Shown in pieces: positions 53,128 through 61,546 of a DNA stretch of 64,000 nt. The notes beneath the pieces are model-generated. The model was not told the origin of the DNA and ran no database searches. It saw nothing but the letters and a program-made list of their open reading frames with translations. The DNA comes from CAVVEQ01 sp963806635 (GTDB lineage Bacteria > Chloroflexota > Anaerolineae > Anaerolineales > Anaerolineaceae). Location of the stretch: contig CAWDZA010000015.1 in the NCBI GenBank assembly GCA_963806635.1, forward strand, positions 992,001-1,056,000, given 5' to 3'. Both the position numbers and the translations under genes were made by a program. Within the stretch, counting starts at the first letter, position 1; every line of letters starts with the position of its first letter.

Positions 53128-54369
53128 TTATTTAACAGAGGTTTTTGGAAACCAGGTGAGCATCAGGATCGCTGCCAGCAGCGCCATACTTCCTCCAAAA
53201 AGGAAGGGAGCAGATTGCCCGAGCCCGTTCCAGGACCCCATCCCCTGCCACAGAATACCAGCGATCAACGATGCCGGGAAGGCGATGATCCCCACCATTG
53301 CGTTGTAGGATCCATAGGCTGTCCCGCGCAGCTCAGCCGGAACGAGATCAGCCAACAGGGCATTGATCGTTCCGTAGGTCAGACCATAATAAAATCCATA
53401 GGTGATATAAAGCGCGAAGATCTGCCAGCTACCTTGCGCCAATGCAAATCCAAAATAGATAATGGCATAAACCAGCCAACCAGCAATGATCATCCTGCGC
53501 CTGCCAATCCTGTCTGAAAGCCTGCCTGCCGGGGTGGAGATCAGGGAGTAGATCAGGTTAAATACCGCCATCATCACCAGGATCAGCACAACGGACATAC
53601 CACTGGTCTGCGCCCGCAGGATCAGAAACGCATCCGATGAGTTGCCCAGGGTAAAAATACCGGCGATCACCATGAAAACCTTGAATGGACGCCCCAGGCT
53701 CCGAAACAAAAATTTCGGCAAATCACGCTTGCCAGCGATTGGCACCTCTTTCGCACCAAACGCAAGCGTCAGAACGGCTAGGAATGCAGGCAGAAGGCTG
53801 ACCCAAACAACAATATGAAAGGTATTTTCCGAAAGATACTGACTGTTAGCCTGTGCAAACCAGATCAGTCCGGCTGCGATGAGGATGCCTACCAGCGCGC
53901 CAGCAGTATCTGCTGCGCGGTGAAACCCGAATGCCAGCCCGCGGTCTTTCTCAGCGATCGAATCCGCCACCAGGGCGTCACGCGGCGCTGTGCGGATCCC
54001 TTTGCCTACCCGGTCCAGCCATCGAACCACAGCCACCGTCTCCCAGGTGTTTGCAACCAGGAAAAACGGTTTGGAAATCGCCGATAATCCGTACCCAACC
54101 ACCGCCAGCCATTTGCGCGAATGCAGTCTGTCAGAAAGCCACCCCGAGAATAATTTCACCAGGCTGGAAGTCGCTTCGGCCACTCCTTCGATCAGACCCA
54201 CGATATTTGTTTTGACCCCCAGCACGTTCACCAGGAAGAGCGGCAGGATATTGATCACCATCTCGCTGGAAATATCCATAAAGAAGCTGGTCAGGCTGAC
54301 CGCCCAGATATTGCGGGGTAAGTCTCGAATGCGGGTTTTCTGTTCTTTAGGTTCTTGTGAAGTCATCAT
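53128..54369 (-). CDS. MFS transporter
   Basis: 413 residues with 12 apparent TM helices. The MFS motif between helices 2 and 3 reads GWLSDRLHSRKWLA, and RAPRDALVADSIAEKDRGLAFG and GRLSDRIGRRRM are the other cytoplasmic loops. Start ATG 54369 overlaps the isomerase stop by four bases. The substrate cannot be told; the isomerase neighbour does not settle it. Confidence 0.88.
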   Translation of the reverse strand: MMTSQEPKEQKTRIRDLPRNIWAVSLTSFFMDISSEMVINILPLFLVNVLGVKTNIVGLIEGVAEATSSLVKLFSGWLSDRLHSRKWLAVVGYGLSAISKPFFLVANTWETVAVVRWLDRVGKGIRTAPRDALVADSIAEKDRGLAFGFHRAADTAGALVGILIAAGLIWFAQANSQYLSENTFHIVVWVSLLPAFLAVLTLAFGAKEVPIAGKRDLPKFLFRSLGRPFKVFMVIAGIFTLGNSSDAFLILRAQTSGMSVVLILVMMAVFNLIYSLISTPAGRLSDRIGRRRMIIAGWLVYAIIYFGFALAQGSWQIFALYITYGFYYGLTYGTINALLADLVPAELRGTAYGSYNAMVGIIAFPASLIAGILWQGMGSWNGLGQSAPFLFGGSMALLAAILMLTWFPKTSVK

Positions 54370-55430
54370 CCCCTCGCGGACATGGATTGCTTTATTGCCA
54401 CAATTCCTGGGATAGGCGTTGGATCCACATCATAGGCGATTGCCAGATAAAAAGAAACGTAATCGCAGAATTGAATCCCGGCCAGGATATTTTCCAGCCT
54501 GGTCCTTCCAGGCACCAGGTAATTATCGCAGGCGATTCCCTCCAGGAGGAAATTCTGCCGGGTAACCTCTGACCGCAACCGGTTCCTTGGGTGGTCGGAA
54601 GCTGATTCCAGAAATAACCCAGCGAGTCCCTGGCGGATCATCTCCGGATTTTCGATCCCCGCCGCGGTGTTATGGTCCGCTTCTGGAAGGAGGTCGAATT
54701 CCGCCCAGCTTTTTGCCAGCTCGTTCACCTGTGTCTTAAACCGCCTCGAGACTGGAGAGAGCACGTCGCTCGCGATTACGACCGGTATGCGGCCTACCAA
54801 CTGCCCTGCCAGGCGTTTGGCCGGGTTCTTCGCAACCGGCACTTCTACAGCAAATTTTTGAGATTCCTGGTTCAGCAGCTCCAGACCAGCGGTTAATTCG
54901 GATTCGACATCCGTGATCAATCCAAATCGGAAAAACGCGGCCAGGATCAATCCAAGTGAAAATCCAACCGCTGCCCGGGGTTGGCCGGCGTGTTGGAATT
55001 TCCAGTGAATAGCGCCAGCGTTCAATGCGATCTTTTCCAACTCGCCTCCGGTGCTGATCGCCAGGAGCTTGCACTTGAGATCCTTTGCCTGCCGGAAACA
55101 ACTCAGTGTTTCCTCTGTGTTGCCCGAATGAGAGGAAGCGATCACCAGCGAGTTCTGACCAGCAGCCCATGCAGGAAGATCATATTCACGATTCACCACG
55201 ATAGGCACGGAGCTTTGATCTCTGGCGAAGGCAGCTGCCAGGTCTGCGCCAATGGCCGATCCGCCCATTCCACAGATGATCACCCGGTCAATCCCATTGC
55301 GCTGAATTTCCCCCGTGTACGATTTGCCAATTTTCCAACCTTCAGCAAAATGGCGTGGAAAATTGAATATTTCTTCGTAATAATTGCTTCCATCCAAGTG
55401 CTTGATCCCCTGCAGATCGTCCAAATCCAT
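54366..55430 (-). CDS. Bifunctional phosphoglucose/phosphomannose isomerase
   Basis: Interconverts fructose-6-phosphate with glucose-6-phosphate and mannose-6-phosphate. 354 residues, the short archaeal/bacterial bifunctional type. SIS-domain motifs are CGMGGSAIGADL (about residues 53-64) and IASSHSGNTEETLSC (98-112); the C-terminal catalytic segment is LLPEADHNTAAGIENP. Together with manC it could supply GDP-mannose, although the two genes are 41 kb apart. Confidence 0.9.
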   Translation of the reverse strand: MDLDDLQGIKHLDGSNYYEEIFNFPRHFAEGWKIGKSYTGEIQRNGIDRVIICGMGGSAIGADLAAAFARDQSSVPIVVNREYDLPAWAAGQNSLVIASSHSGNTEETLSCFRQAKDLKCKLLAISTGGELEKIALNAGAIHWKFQHAGQPRAAVGFSLGLILAAFFRFGLITDVESELTAGLELLNQESQKFAVEVPVAKNPAKRLAGQLVGRIPVVIASDVLSPVSRRFKTQVNELAKSWAEFDLLPEADHNTAAGIENPEMIRQGLAGLFLESASDHPRNRLRSEVTRQNFLLEGIACDNYLVPGRTRLENILAGIQFCDYVSFYLAIAYDVDPTPIPGIVAIKQSMSARG

Positions 55431-55505
55431 GTTTCACTCCAAGATTTGTTGATAAAAACCTGTAGGAGTATACCTTACCTGGAGATGGAAGATGGTCAAG
55501 TGAAC

Positions 55506-55534
55506 TTGTTCTGCTGTTTTTTTTCAAGTAATAT
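55506..55534 (+). promoter_or_regulatory. Possible promoter of the BTAD regulator
   Basis: TTGTTC and TAATAT with 17 bases between; four of six matches each. ATG at 55562. Confidence 0.35.
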
Positions 55535-55561
55535 TAGATTCAGGTACCAAGTAGGGAGAAA

Positions 55562-57484
55562 ATGTTATCCGGTTACGAGTGCTCCATATTCGGTTACGAG
55601 CGGCCTTCTTTTGAAATTCAGGCTGCACCCCCTTTAGATGGGGATTGCACCAGGTTAGGTTCTGATACGGTTGGGGGGATTTCAACAAGTCAATTATTAC
55701 AGAATGCCTGGGTCAAGGCGCGGCGCGGGGATATCGCTTCCGCCAGATGTTTGGCAGAGGCAGTTATCGCCCGTGAAAACGGCACCCTGATTTCCGCAGA
55801 CGCATTCGTCCTCATTGCCAACCTGTACACAGAGGTTTATGCCTTCGAGGAAGCGGAAAGTAATTTCTTCAAAGCTGCCTCCATCTGCCGTACACTGGAA
55901 AATGATAAAGGTTTGGGGATCAGCCTGCAGAACCTTGCCTCCCTGGTTTATTTCACTCAGGGTCAGGTGGATTTGGCCATGTCCATCCTGGAGGAATCCA
56001 ACTTCCACCTGGTGAAGGCAGGTGCATCTGCCTGGGGATACCCTCTCCTGAACGCATATATCTACGACGCTTTCGGTGACCGACCGAGACTGATCAAAGC
56101 GCTCGATGATCTTATCCTGCAAGTGACACCTGGCTCTTACGCTGCCGGTGTTTATTTTCTGACCTGGGCAAAAGTCTGCCTCGACGATAACGAGTACCAA
56201 AAAGCAGACGAATACTTGCGTTTATCCTTCCGCATCGCCAATCAGTTGGATCTGCCTGACCTGAGTGTCTTCATCCGTAATGAAAAGAGCCGCTACTTCC
56301 GTTTTCGCGGGCAAATCTCGGTGGCCATGAATTGGGCTTCGGATGCAGTTAACACAAGCAAACGAGTCAAATCCTCCTACCTGCAGGGGCATGCGCTGAT
56401 GGAAATGGGTCAGGTGGCCTGGACTACGGGTGATTTCAAATCGGCAGAAAAACAATTCACCACAGCGGTTGCCTATTTGCGTAAATCCCACTCCTCCCTG
56501 GATACGACCCGGGCGGAATTTCTGCTGGCTGCCCTTTACCGTGAATTGAAGAACGATGGCGCGGAGAAATATTTCGTTCATGCAACCGATGAAATCATTA
56601 AAAATGGGTATACCTCGATTCTTTACCGGGATCGAAAAATCGTCTATCCCTTGATCGCTTATTACTTAAAAAATACCAAGTCGGAAAGTGGGGAAAAAGC
56701 CAACGCTTTGCTCGACCTGGTCGTTCAAACTCCAACGATCCCCCTCAAGATCCTTGGCTTGGGGCAATTCCAGGTTTGGCAGGGGCAGCATCTCCTCCCG
56801 GAGCAACCCTGGACAAGACGCAAGGCTGGATCACTGATCCGCTATCTATTGCTCCAGCCCAAACGATCCGCTTCCCGTGAGCAGATCCTGGAGACGCTTT
56901 GGCCGGAGTTGGAGCCTGACAACGGGCTGGATATCCTTTACCAGGCCACATCGACGCTACGCCGAATCCTGGAGCCCGACTTGCCTGAAAAATTCCCCTC
57001 GAGGTATTTAATCATCGAAGGGGAAAGGATCAGCTTGGTGCTTCCACCGGGCTCTTATTCGGATTTTGATCATTTTGAAAATGAACTTCCCGTTGCCATC
57101 CGCAACCGGAAAGTGGAGGAGCTGCAAACCCTCCTCGCCCTCCACGAAGGCGAGCTCTTCCCCATGGAGAGATATTCGGATTGGATCCTGGAGCGCAGGA
57201 ATCAGGTTGAGAACCTTTACCTTCAGGGATTGCACTCCCTGGGTATGCTCCACTTGATCGATCAGGATTATTATCAGGAGCTGGAGATAAGTCGAAAGAT
57301 CCTGAAAATTGATCCCTGGAATGAGGATGCCGTTCTGATGGGTATGCAGGCTTTCCTGGGGTTAAAAAACACTCCTCGGGCATTGATTTATTATGAGGAT
57401 TTCCGAATCACGCTTGAAAAAGAGCTGGGGATTAAACCACGCCCGGACCTGCGGGAGCTCGCCGCCGAAATCGCTTCCCGTTGA
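55562..57484 (+). CDS. BTAD-domain transcriptional regulator with TPR-like N-terminus
   Basis: 640 residues. Residues about 40-380 are helical TPR-like repeats (SYLQGHALMEMGQVAW, FKSAEKQFTTAVAYLRKS). A SARP-type winged helix follows (about 395-490: LGLGQFQVWQG, RRKAGSLIRYLLLQPKRSASREQILETLWP), then a BTAD bundle (about 500-635: HEGELFPMERYSDWILERR, LEKELGIKPRP). No NTPase module is present between the parts, unlike many AfsR-type regulators. It ends before a terminator and has no obvious target gene, unless it acts on the divergent isomerase/MFS operon. Confidence 0.85.
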   Translation: MLSGYECSIFGYERPSFEIQAAPPLDGDCTRLGSDTVGGISTSQLLQNAWVKARRGDIASARCLAEAVIARENGTLISADAFVLIANLYTEVYAFEEAESNFFKAASICRTLENDKGLGISLQNLASLVYFTQGQVDLAMSILEESNFHLVKAGASAWGYPLLNAYIYDAFGDRPRLIKALDDLILQVTPGSYAAGVYFLTWAKVCLDDNEYQKADEYLRLSFRIANQLDLPDLSVFIRNEKSRYFRFRGQISVAMNWASDAVNTSKRVKSSYLQGHALMEMGQVAWTTGDFKSAEKQFTTAVAYLRKSHSSLDTTRAEFLLAALYRELKNDGAEKYFVHATDEIIKNGYTSILYRDRKIVYPLIAYYLKNTKSESGEKANALLDLVVQTPTIPLKILGLGQFQVWQGQHLLPEQPWTRRKAGSLIRYLLLQPKRSASREQILETLWPELEPDNGLDILYQATSTLRRILEPDLPEKFPSRYLIIEGERISLVLPPGSYSDFDHFENELPVAIRNRKVEELQTLLALHEGELFPMERYSDWILERRNQVENLYLQGLHSLGMLHLIDQDYYQELEISRKILKIDPWNEDAVLMGMQAFLGLKNTPRALIYYEDFRITLEKELGIKPRPDLRELAAEIASR

Positions 57485-57612
57485 CCGTTTAAGAATAATC
57501 TGTATCTGAATTCAGAAACTCACTGTCAGTAATATGTCAGTTCTGTTCAGTAGAATAGACTTTGGATAATATCCCACGGCATGGAACATCTAGGGGCTCC
57601 GGCCGGGTCGTC

Positions 57613-57644
57613 AAAACCTCATTTTTACTCAGAAATGAGGTTTT
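57613..57644. terminator. Terminator between the BTAD gene and the small minus-strand gene
   Basis: A 12-bp perfect stem AAAACCTCATTT/AAATGAGGTTTT with an eight-base loop, A/T-rich on both flanks; useful to both convergent genes. The 130 bases before it (57485-57612) hold a TGTCAG-TAATA-TGTCAG repeat at about 57524-57540 and no gene. Confidence 0.8.
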
Positions 57645-57658
57645 GATTTAAGCTCGTC

Positions 57659-57850
57659 TTATTTAGATTTTTGGATCAATGGTTTCATCAACTCAAGGAA
57701 CTCTTCCCATTCTTCTTTGAAAAAATGAACCGTTACGTTATTGATATCCAGATGGAAAGTGGTCTCCCCATCCGGTTCCTCCACCCGCCAGGCGAGAAAA
57801 TTCTCGGTTTGTGCGATATCCTGCGTTTTCAGGTCCTTCTGATCAGCCAT
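57659..57850 (-). CDS. Small acidic protein of unknown function
   Basis: 63 residues, soluble, acidic. Pattern FHLDINNVTVHFFKEEWEEFLELM suggests a beta-hairpin followed by a helix. GGAGG (TTGAGGAGGCAAA upstream on the minus strand) precedes ATG 57850 well. No family recognised. It lies 49 bases downstream of the AI-2E family gene on the same strand. Confidence 0.65.
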   Translation of the reverse strand: MADQKDLKTQDIAQTENFLAWRVEEPDGETTFHLDINNVTVHFFKEEWEEFLELMKPLIQKSK

Positions 57851-57899
57851 TTTGCCTCCTCAATTATTTAGGTAAAGTTTTCAGATCGAGCATTTTCGT

Positions 57900-59123
57900 T
57901 TACATCTTTGACCGACGAAAAAGACGGATAAATACTGCTTTTACCTTCTCGCCCGCCTTTTTAATGCTATTGATGATCGGCGAATTCATCCGCGGGGGAT
58001 GCAGCGTTTCGAAACCCATCCAGGGGTCTTCATCCACCATTTTCTTCACGATGTAATCCCAGGTGAGTTTCAACGTCGCCAGGATCGGGGCTGCCAGCAA
58101 GAGACCGATGAAACCGAAAAGATTCAGCCCGATCAAGGCAGCAACCAAAATAGCTGCTGGATGCAGCTTCAACGCATCCGCCATAAAACGGGGTTGAATG
58201 AGCTGGTCAATAATTTGATCTATGATAACTGCCGCCAGGATCACAAAAACAGCATACATCACGGGAGGCAAGCTGAATGGGTTTACCGGCTGAAAATATG
58301 CAACCAGTGCCGCAGTTGTGTAAAAGATCCATGGCCCCACCCAGGGGATGAACCGTGCAAGGGCTGCCATCAAGGCCAACCCAAAGAAGAAGTTGATCCC
58401 CAATCCGCCCAGCAGGATCAGGTAGATAAAAAATGCGAGGAAAACGATCAGAAGTTGACCACGCAGAAAGGCGTTCCAGATGTGCCCCAGTTCAAAGCGA
58501 ATTCGATTGAAATCCTCTTCAAAACCGGGGATATTCACCTGGATCATTCGGGATCTTTGACCGCCAGTCTCGGAAAGGACGAAGAACGAGATCAACATGG
58601 AGAAAAATGTCCAGGTGACTAAATTGATGGCCCCAGAAGCCAGGGTAGTGATCAGTCCGCCGATCCGGTTTAGCATGGGTTGAATCAAAGACACAATATC
58701 ATTGACTATGGCAGTAACATCTGTTTTCGGTGCTGAAATTACAAATGGTCCAATTGTGATTGGCTGACTCTCCAGATCGTTAAGGAATTGAGGTAAATTC
58801 ACGATCGCATCCTGGATAAACTTTATGAGGTTCTGAACCTGCCCCACCAGATTGAAACCACCCCAGGCCAATAATGAAATCAACACTAGAAAAACAACCA
58901 GGTAAACCAATGCCACCGCGATCCGCCAGTGGAAGTGGAGCCGCGTGTGTAATAATGAGGAAACCGGATGAAGTAAATATGCTACGATGAAGGCGATGAC
59001 AACCGGGCCTACCAAATACTGAAAGCGCACCAACATCACTCCCAGCAGGAATAGGATCGTAACGGCGACAATCAGTTTTGTCGTCCGGCTCCAGGAAGGC
59101 GAGGGTGTGGTATTAAGAGTCAT
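57900..59123 (-). CDS. AI-2E family transporter
   Basis: 407 residues from ATG 59123 (four residues shorter than the longest frame; chosen because the promoter at 59147-59175 lies just upstream). Eight or so TM helices in the PerM/TqsA arrangement: helices 1-3, a long soluble loop (about residues 90-150), then five helices with LARFIPWVGPWIF and IQPRFMADALKLHPAAIL, the family's signature blocks. Members export diverse solutes or act as Na+/H+ antiporters, so the AI-2 name should not be taken literally. Confidence 0.9.
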   Translation of the reverse strand: MTLNTTPSPSWSRTTKLIVAVTILFLLGVMLVRFQYLVGPVVIAFIVAYLLHPVSSLLHTRLHFHWRIAVALVYLVVFLVLISLLAWGGFNLVGQVQNLIKFIQDAIVNLPQFLNDLESQPITIGPFVISAPKTDVTAIVNDIVSLIQPMLNRIGGLITTLASGAINLVTWTFFSMLISFFVLSETGGQRSRMIQVNIPGFEEDFNRIRFELGHIWNAFLRGQLLIVFLAFFIYLILLGGLGINFFFGLALMAALARFIPWVGPWIFYTTAALVAYFQPVNPFSLPPVMYAVFVILAAVIIDQIIDQLIQPRFMADALKLHPAAILVAALIGLNLFGFIGLLLAAPILATLKLTWDYIVKKMVDEDPWMGFETLHPPRMNSPIINSIKKAGEKVKAVFIRLFRRSKM

Positions 59124-59146
59124 CCTGAAATACATTGTCCAGATAA

Positions 59147-59175
59147 ATTCTAGCCGCTTGTGAAGGGAATTGCAA
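59147..59175 (-). promoter_or_regulatory. Promoter of the AI-2E family gene
   Basis: Minus-strand TTGCAA (59175-59170) and TAGAAT (59152-59147) with a 17-base spacer, 24 bases before the ATG at 59123. Confidence 0.6.
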
Positions 59176-59232
59176 CCAAGAAATCAATAGGAATTGACAA
59201 TATCGCGTTTCTATATTCATCCCTTCAAGCAA

Positions 59233-59259
59233 AACGGACGGTTTTTGATGCCGTCCGTT
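59233..59259 (-). terminator. Terminator after the FHA-domain gene
   Basis: A 9-bp stem AACGGACGG/CCGTCCGTT with a nine-base loop and a short T-run on the minus strand, 37 bases past the stop of the FHA gene. Confidence 0.6.
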
Positions 59260-59295
59260 CTCATACTTCCGAAATAGGATGCTTGAACAAACCAG

Positions 59296-59970
59296 CTAGA
59301 AACAGGCCCCCGGGGTTATCGAATTGAAGATGCCGCCGAATAGTTTGCACCACATGTTCAGGCTATCGATAATCACCACCGGACAGATACAAAGTACCAA
59401 AATGACCAGCGCGACGATGATCAGCACCTTCAACCAGCCTGGCATTTTTGAACCCCCTGCCGACTTTTCCTTCTTCTTGGCGGGGGATGCCGATGGCATT
59501 GGCGCGGAGAAAGGTTGCTGGGCGGGGGATGCCGAAGGTGTCGGTAATCCTCCGGTAGGTGGTTTGGGCGCCGGGGGTGGGGTATACAGAGGCGCTTTTG
59601 CCGGGGCACCTGCAATGGGCGCCTTGGGCGCCGCAGCACTCGCCACTACGGTGGCGTTGGGGTCCACCTGAACCGATTCGAACAGCGCGCTCACATGCTC
59701 GCCAAAATTGACCACCTCGCCCGGACGCAGCAGGTAAGGCCCTGAGATTTTCTGACCGTTCACAAAGGTGCCGTTTGTGGAACCCAGGTCCTCTATGATA
59801 TACCCGTTGTTTTGGAAAAAGATCCTCGCGTGACGCCGGGAGATCTCCGGGTCACTGACGATGATATCCGCCGTCTGCTCGCGCCCGACGATGAACTCAT
59901 TCTTATCGAGAATATATTCCTTGCCTACATCCACCCCTGAGCGGATGACCAGGCGAAAATTGGTTGCCAT
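59296..59970 (-). CDS. FHA-domain protein with C-terminal TM segment
   Basis: 224 residues. An FHA phosphothreonine-binding domain (about residues 5-95) has GREQTADIIVSDPEISRRHA, the Arg, Ser and His positions that contact phosphopeptide, and LGSTNGTFVNG. A Pro/Ala-rich linker follows, then a TM helix (VLIIVALVILVLCICPVVII) and a short Cys-containing extracellular tail. GGAGG-like SD before ATG 59970. A phospho-signal reader at the membrane; no Ser/Thr kinase gene is in the window. Confidence 0.9.
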   Translation of the reverse strand: MATNFRLVIRSGVDVGKEYILDKNEFIVGREQTADIIVSDPEISRRHARIFFQNNGYIIEDLGSTNGTFVNGQKISGPYLLRPGEVVNFGEHVSALFESVQVDPNATVVASAAAPKAPIAGAPAKAPLYTPPPAPKPPTGGLPTPSASPAQQPFSAPMPSASPAKKKEKSAGGSKMPGWLKVLIIVALVILVLCICPVVIIDSLNMWCKLFGGIFNSITPGACF

Positions 59971-60339
59971 ATTTTCCTCCTGTTATCTGCGGTAATGATA
60001 ATAGTTTAGCCAAGAACCAATGGCGTGTCAATGAGAAAAAAGTCCCCACCATGCCGTGTGCAGCGTAGTTTTGAACCTGCTTGCGCAGGACGGGGCCTAC
60101 CCCGGGGTACACACCTTGGCCGAAGCCTAACGTGTGGTTTCCGTAAATGCAAGCCCCATTTTAATAAGTGTTGGCTCAAAACCGATGATGCTGCATCACG
60201 TACACAGCAGGGCAATTTTGCTTATACCATGATTCAATTACACTGGATAGGAGTATATTAAATCAAGGGTTAGAAACGAAAAAGGAGGAAAATCCTGCAT
60301 GGTATAATTTTTGCCTTGCATTCTCTACTGGAATAAAAC
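59971..60339. other. 369-base intergenic region with structured GC-rich core
   Basis: No convincing gene: short frames on both strands lack a start site and family features. The core at about 60040-60150 is GC-rich and folds well: a hairpin CCTGC-TTGC-GCAGG (60076-60089), a perfect 12-bp palindrome TACCCCGGGGTA (60098-60109) and GGCC repeats on both sides. The right part (60160-60299) is A/T-rich and holds AAGGAGGAA at 60281-60290 without a following start codon. Candidate interspersed repeat or structured RNA; only one copy is in the window. Confidence 0.4.
60300..60308 (+). promoter_or_regulatory. Extended -10 promoter for the zinc-ribbon LysM protein
   Basis: TGGTATAAT, consensus -10 with TGn, 31 bases before ATG 60340. 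No clear -35 and no strong Shine-Dalgarno in the leader. Confidence 0.55.
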
Positions 60340-61497
60340 ATGGACGAAAATAATAAAACTGCCCCTCAAAAATTGTGCCCAACTTGCGGATCGCGGGTTA
60401 GTGATACCGCTCTGAAGTGCCCGGTATGCGGCCGGAACCTGACTCAACCTGTTCCCGCTGCAAAAACCAAATCCGCCGGCGTCAATGAACCCCGTCTGCC
60501 GGAGATCACCCTCAACCTGCCCATCGCATTGGGAATTCTGATCCTGGTATTGGCGGTTGGCGCCATCATCACCTTCTTCGCGCTGAAAGCCACCGGGTCT
60601 GTGGCACAGCCTACGGAAGCCCCAACAAGCACCATCACGCCCACTTCCACCAACGTTCCCACCGAAACGCCCACTTTCACCCCTCAGCCCACCCCCACCC
60701 TGTTGCCACCTATTGAATACAGCATCAAAGCCGGTGATAGCTGTCTGTTGCTCGCAGCAGTTTATAAAATATCAGTCGGGAGTATTGCAGACCTCAACCG
60801 CCTGCCACCGGATTGCGGCGTATTGAGCGTGGGGCAGCGAATCCTCATCCCCCAACCCACCCCAACCCCCTCACCAATCCCATCCTCCACGCTGTCCTCA
60901 TCGCAGGCCACCCAATCCGCCTGCCAAACGCTCAGCTACACAGTGCAATCCGGGGATACGCTTGCCGGTGTGGCAGCCAATTACAACGTGGATATCGAAG
61001 CCCTGCGTAGTTGGAATGGTCTGCCCAGCGATAATCTCTTCGCCGGGGCAAATTTGATCATCCCTCTATGCGCACGCCTGCCAACCCCAGGTCCCACCCC
61101 CACTCCCACCACTCCACCCCCCTATCCGGCAGCCAATCTGCTTCTGCCGCAGGATGGCTCTGCCTTCACGGCTGCCAATGATTTGGTCACGCTGCAGTGG
61201 GCCTCGGTGGGAGTACTCCGTCCCAATGAAGCTTATAACGTGATCATTGAGGATTTAACCGAAGGCTCGGGCCGCCGTTTGGTGGATTACGTCACCGACA
61301 CCCGCTATATCATACCGGTCACCTTCCGCCCCACTGATTCCATGCCGCACGTGATCCGCTGGAATATCCAGCCCGTGCGCCAGACCGGCACCGACGCGGA
61401 GGGCAAGCCCATCTGGCAGATCGCCGGTGCGCTGGGCACACCCATGGTATTCAGCTGGTCAGGTCTGGGAATCTCCAGTCCAACCCCGGTCAAATAA
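60340..61497 (+). CDS. Zinc-ribbon, membrane-anchored protein with two LysM domains
   Basis: 385 residues. Cytoplasmic N-terminal zinc ribbon (CPTCGSRV, CPVCGRNL, about residues 13-33), a TM helix (IALGILILVLAVGAIITFFAL, about 61-81), a Pro/Thr linker, LysM 1 (YSIKAGDSCLLLAAVYK, with paired Cys), a second linker, LysM 2 (YTVQSGDTLAGVAANYN), and a C-terminal beta-sandwich-like domain (LLLPQDGSAFTAANDLVTLQW, about 265-380). Binds peptidoglycan outside while the zinc ribbon stays inside. Same architecture class as the LysM protein at 25939. Confidence 0.87.
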   Translation: MDENNKTAPQKLCPTCGSRVSDTALKCPVCGRNLTQPVPAAKTKSAGVNEPRLPEITLNLPIALGILILVLAVGAIITFFALKATGSVAQPTEAPTSTITPTSTNVPTETPTFTPQPTPTLLPPIEYSIKAGDSCLLLAAVYKISVGSIADLNRLPPDCGVLSVGQRILIPQPTPTPSPIPSSTLSSSQATQSACQTLSYTVQSGDTLAGVAANYNVDIEALRSWNGLPSDNLFAGANLIIPLCARLPTPGPTPTPTTPPPYPAANLLLPQDGSAFTAANDLVTLQWASVGVLRPNEAYNVIIEDLTEGSGRRLVDYVTDTRYIIPVTFRPTDSMPHVIRWNIQPVRQTGTDAEGKPIWQIAGALGTPMVFSWSGLGISSPTPVK

Positions 61498-61499
61498 CA

Positions 61500-61534
61500 G
61501 AAAAAGAGCCTTCAAATTACGAAGGCTCTTTTTC
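61500..61534. terminator. Bidirectional terminator between the LysM gene and trxB
   Basis: A 14-bp perfect stem GAAAAAGAGCCTTC/GAAGGCTCTTTTTC with a seven-base loop, T-rich on both strands, between convergent genes. Confidence 0.92.
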
Positions 61535-61546
61535 TACCTTTTTGGT

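Noticed and set aside
60060..60130. A tRNA- or RNase-P-like fold in the structured spacer
   Set aside because: No T-arm, anticodon arm or conserved RNase P core could be assembled on either strand.
60006..60261. Overlapping small frames on both strands in the 60.0-60.3 kb spacer
   Set aside because: No ribosome site at either start, biased composition from the GC-rich palindromic core, and no familiar pattern.
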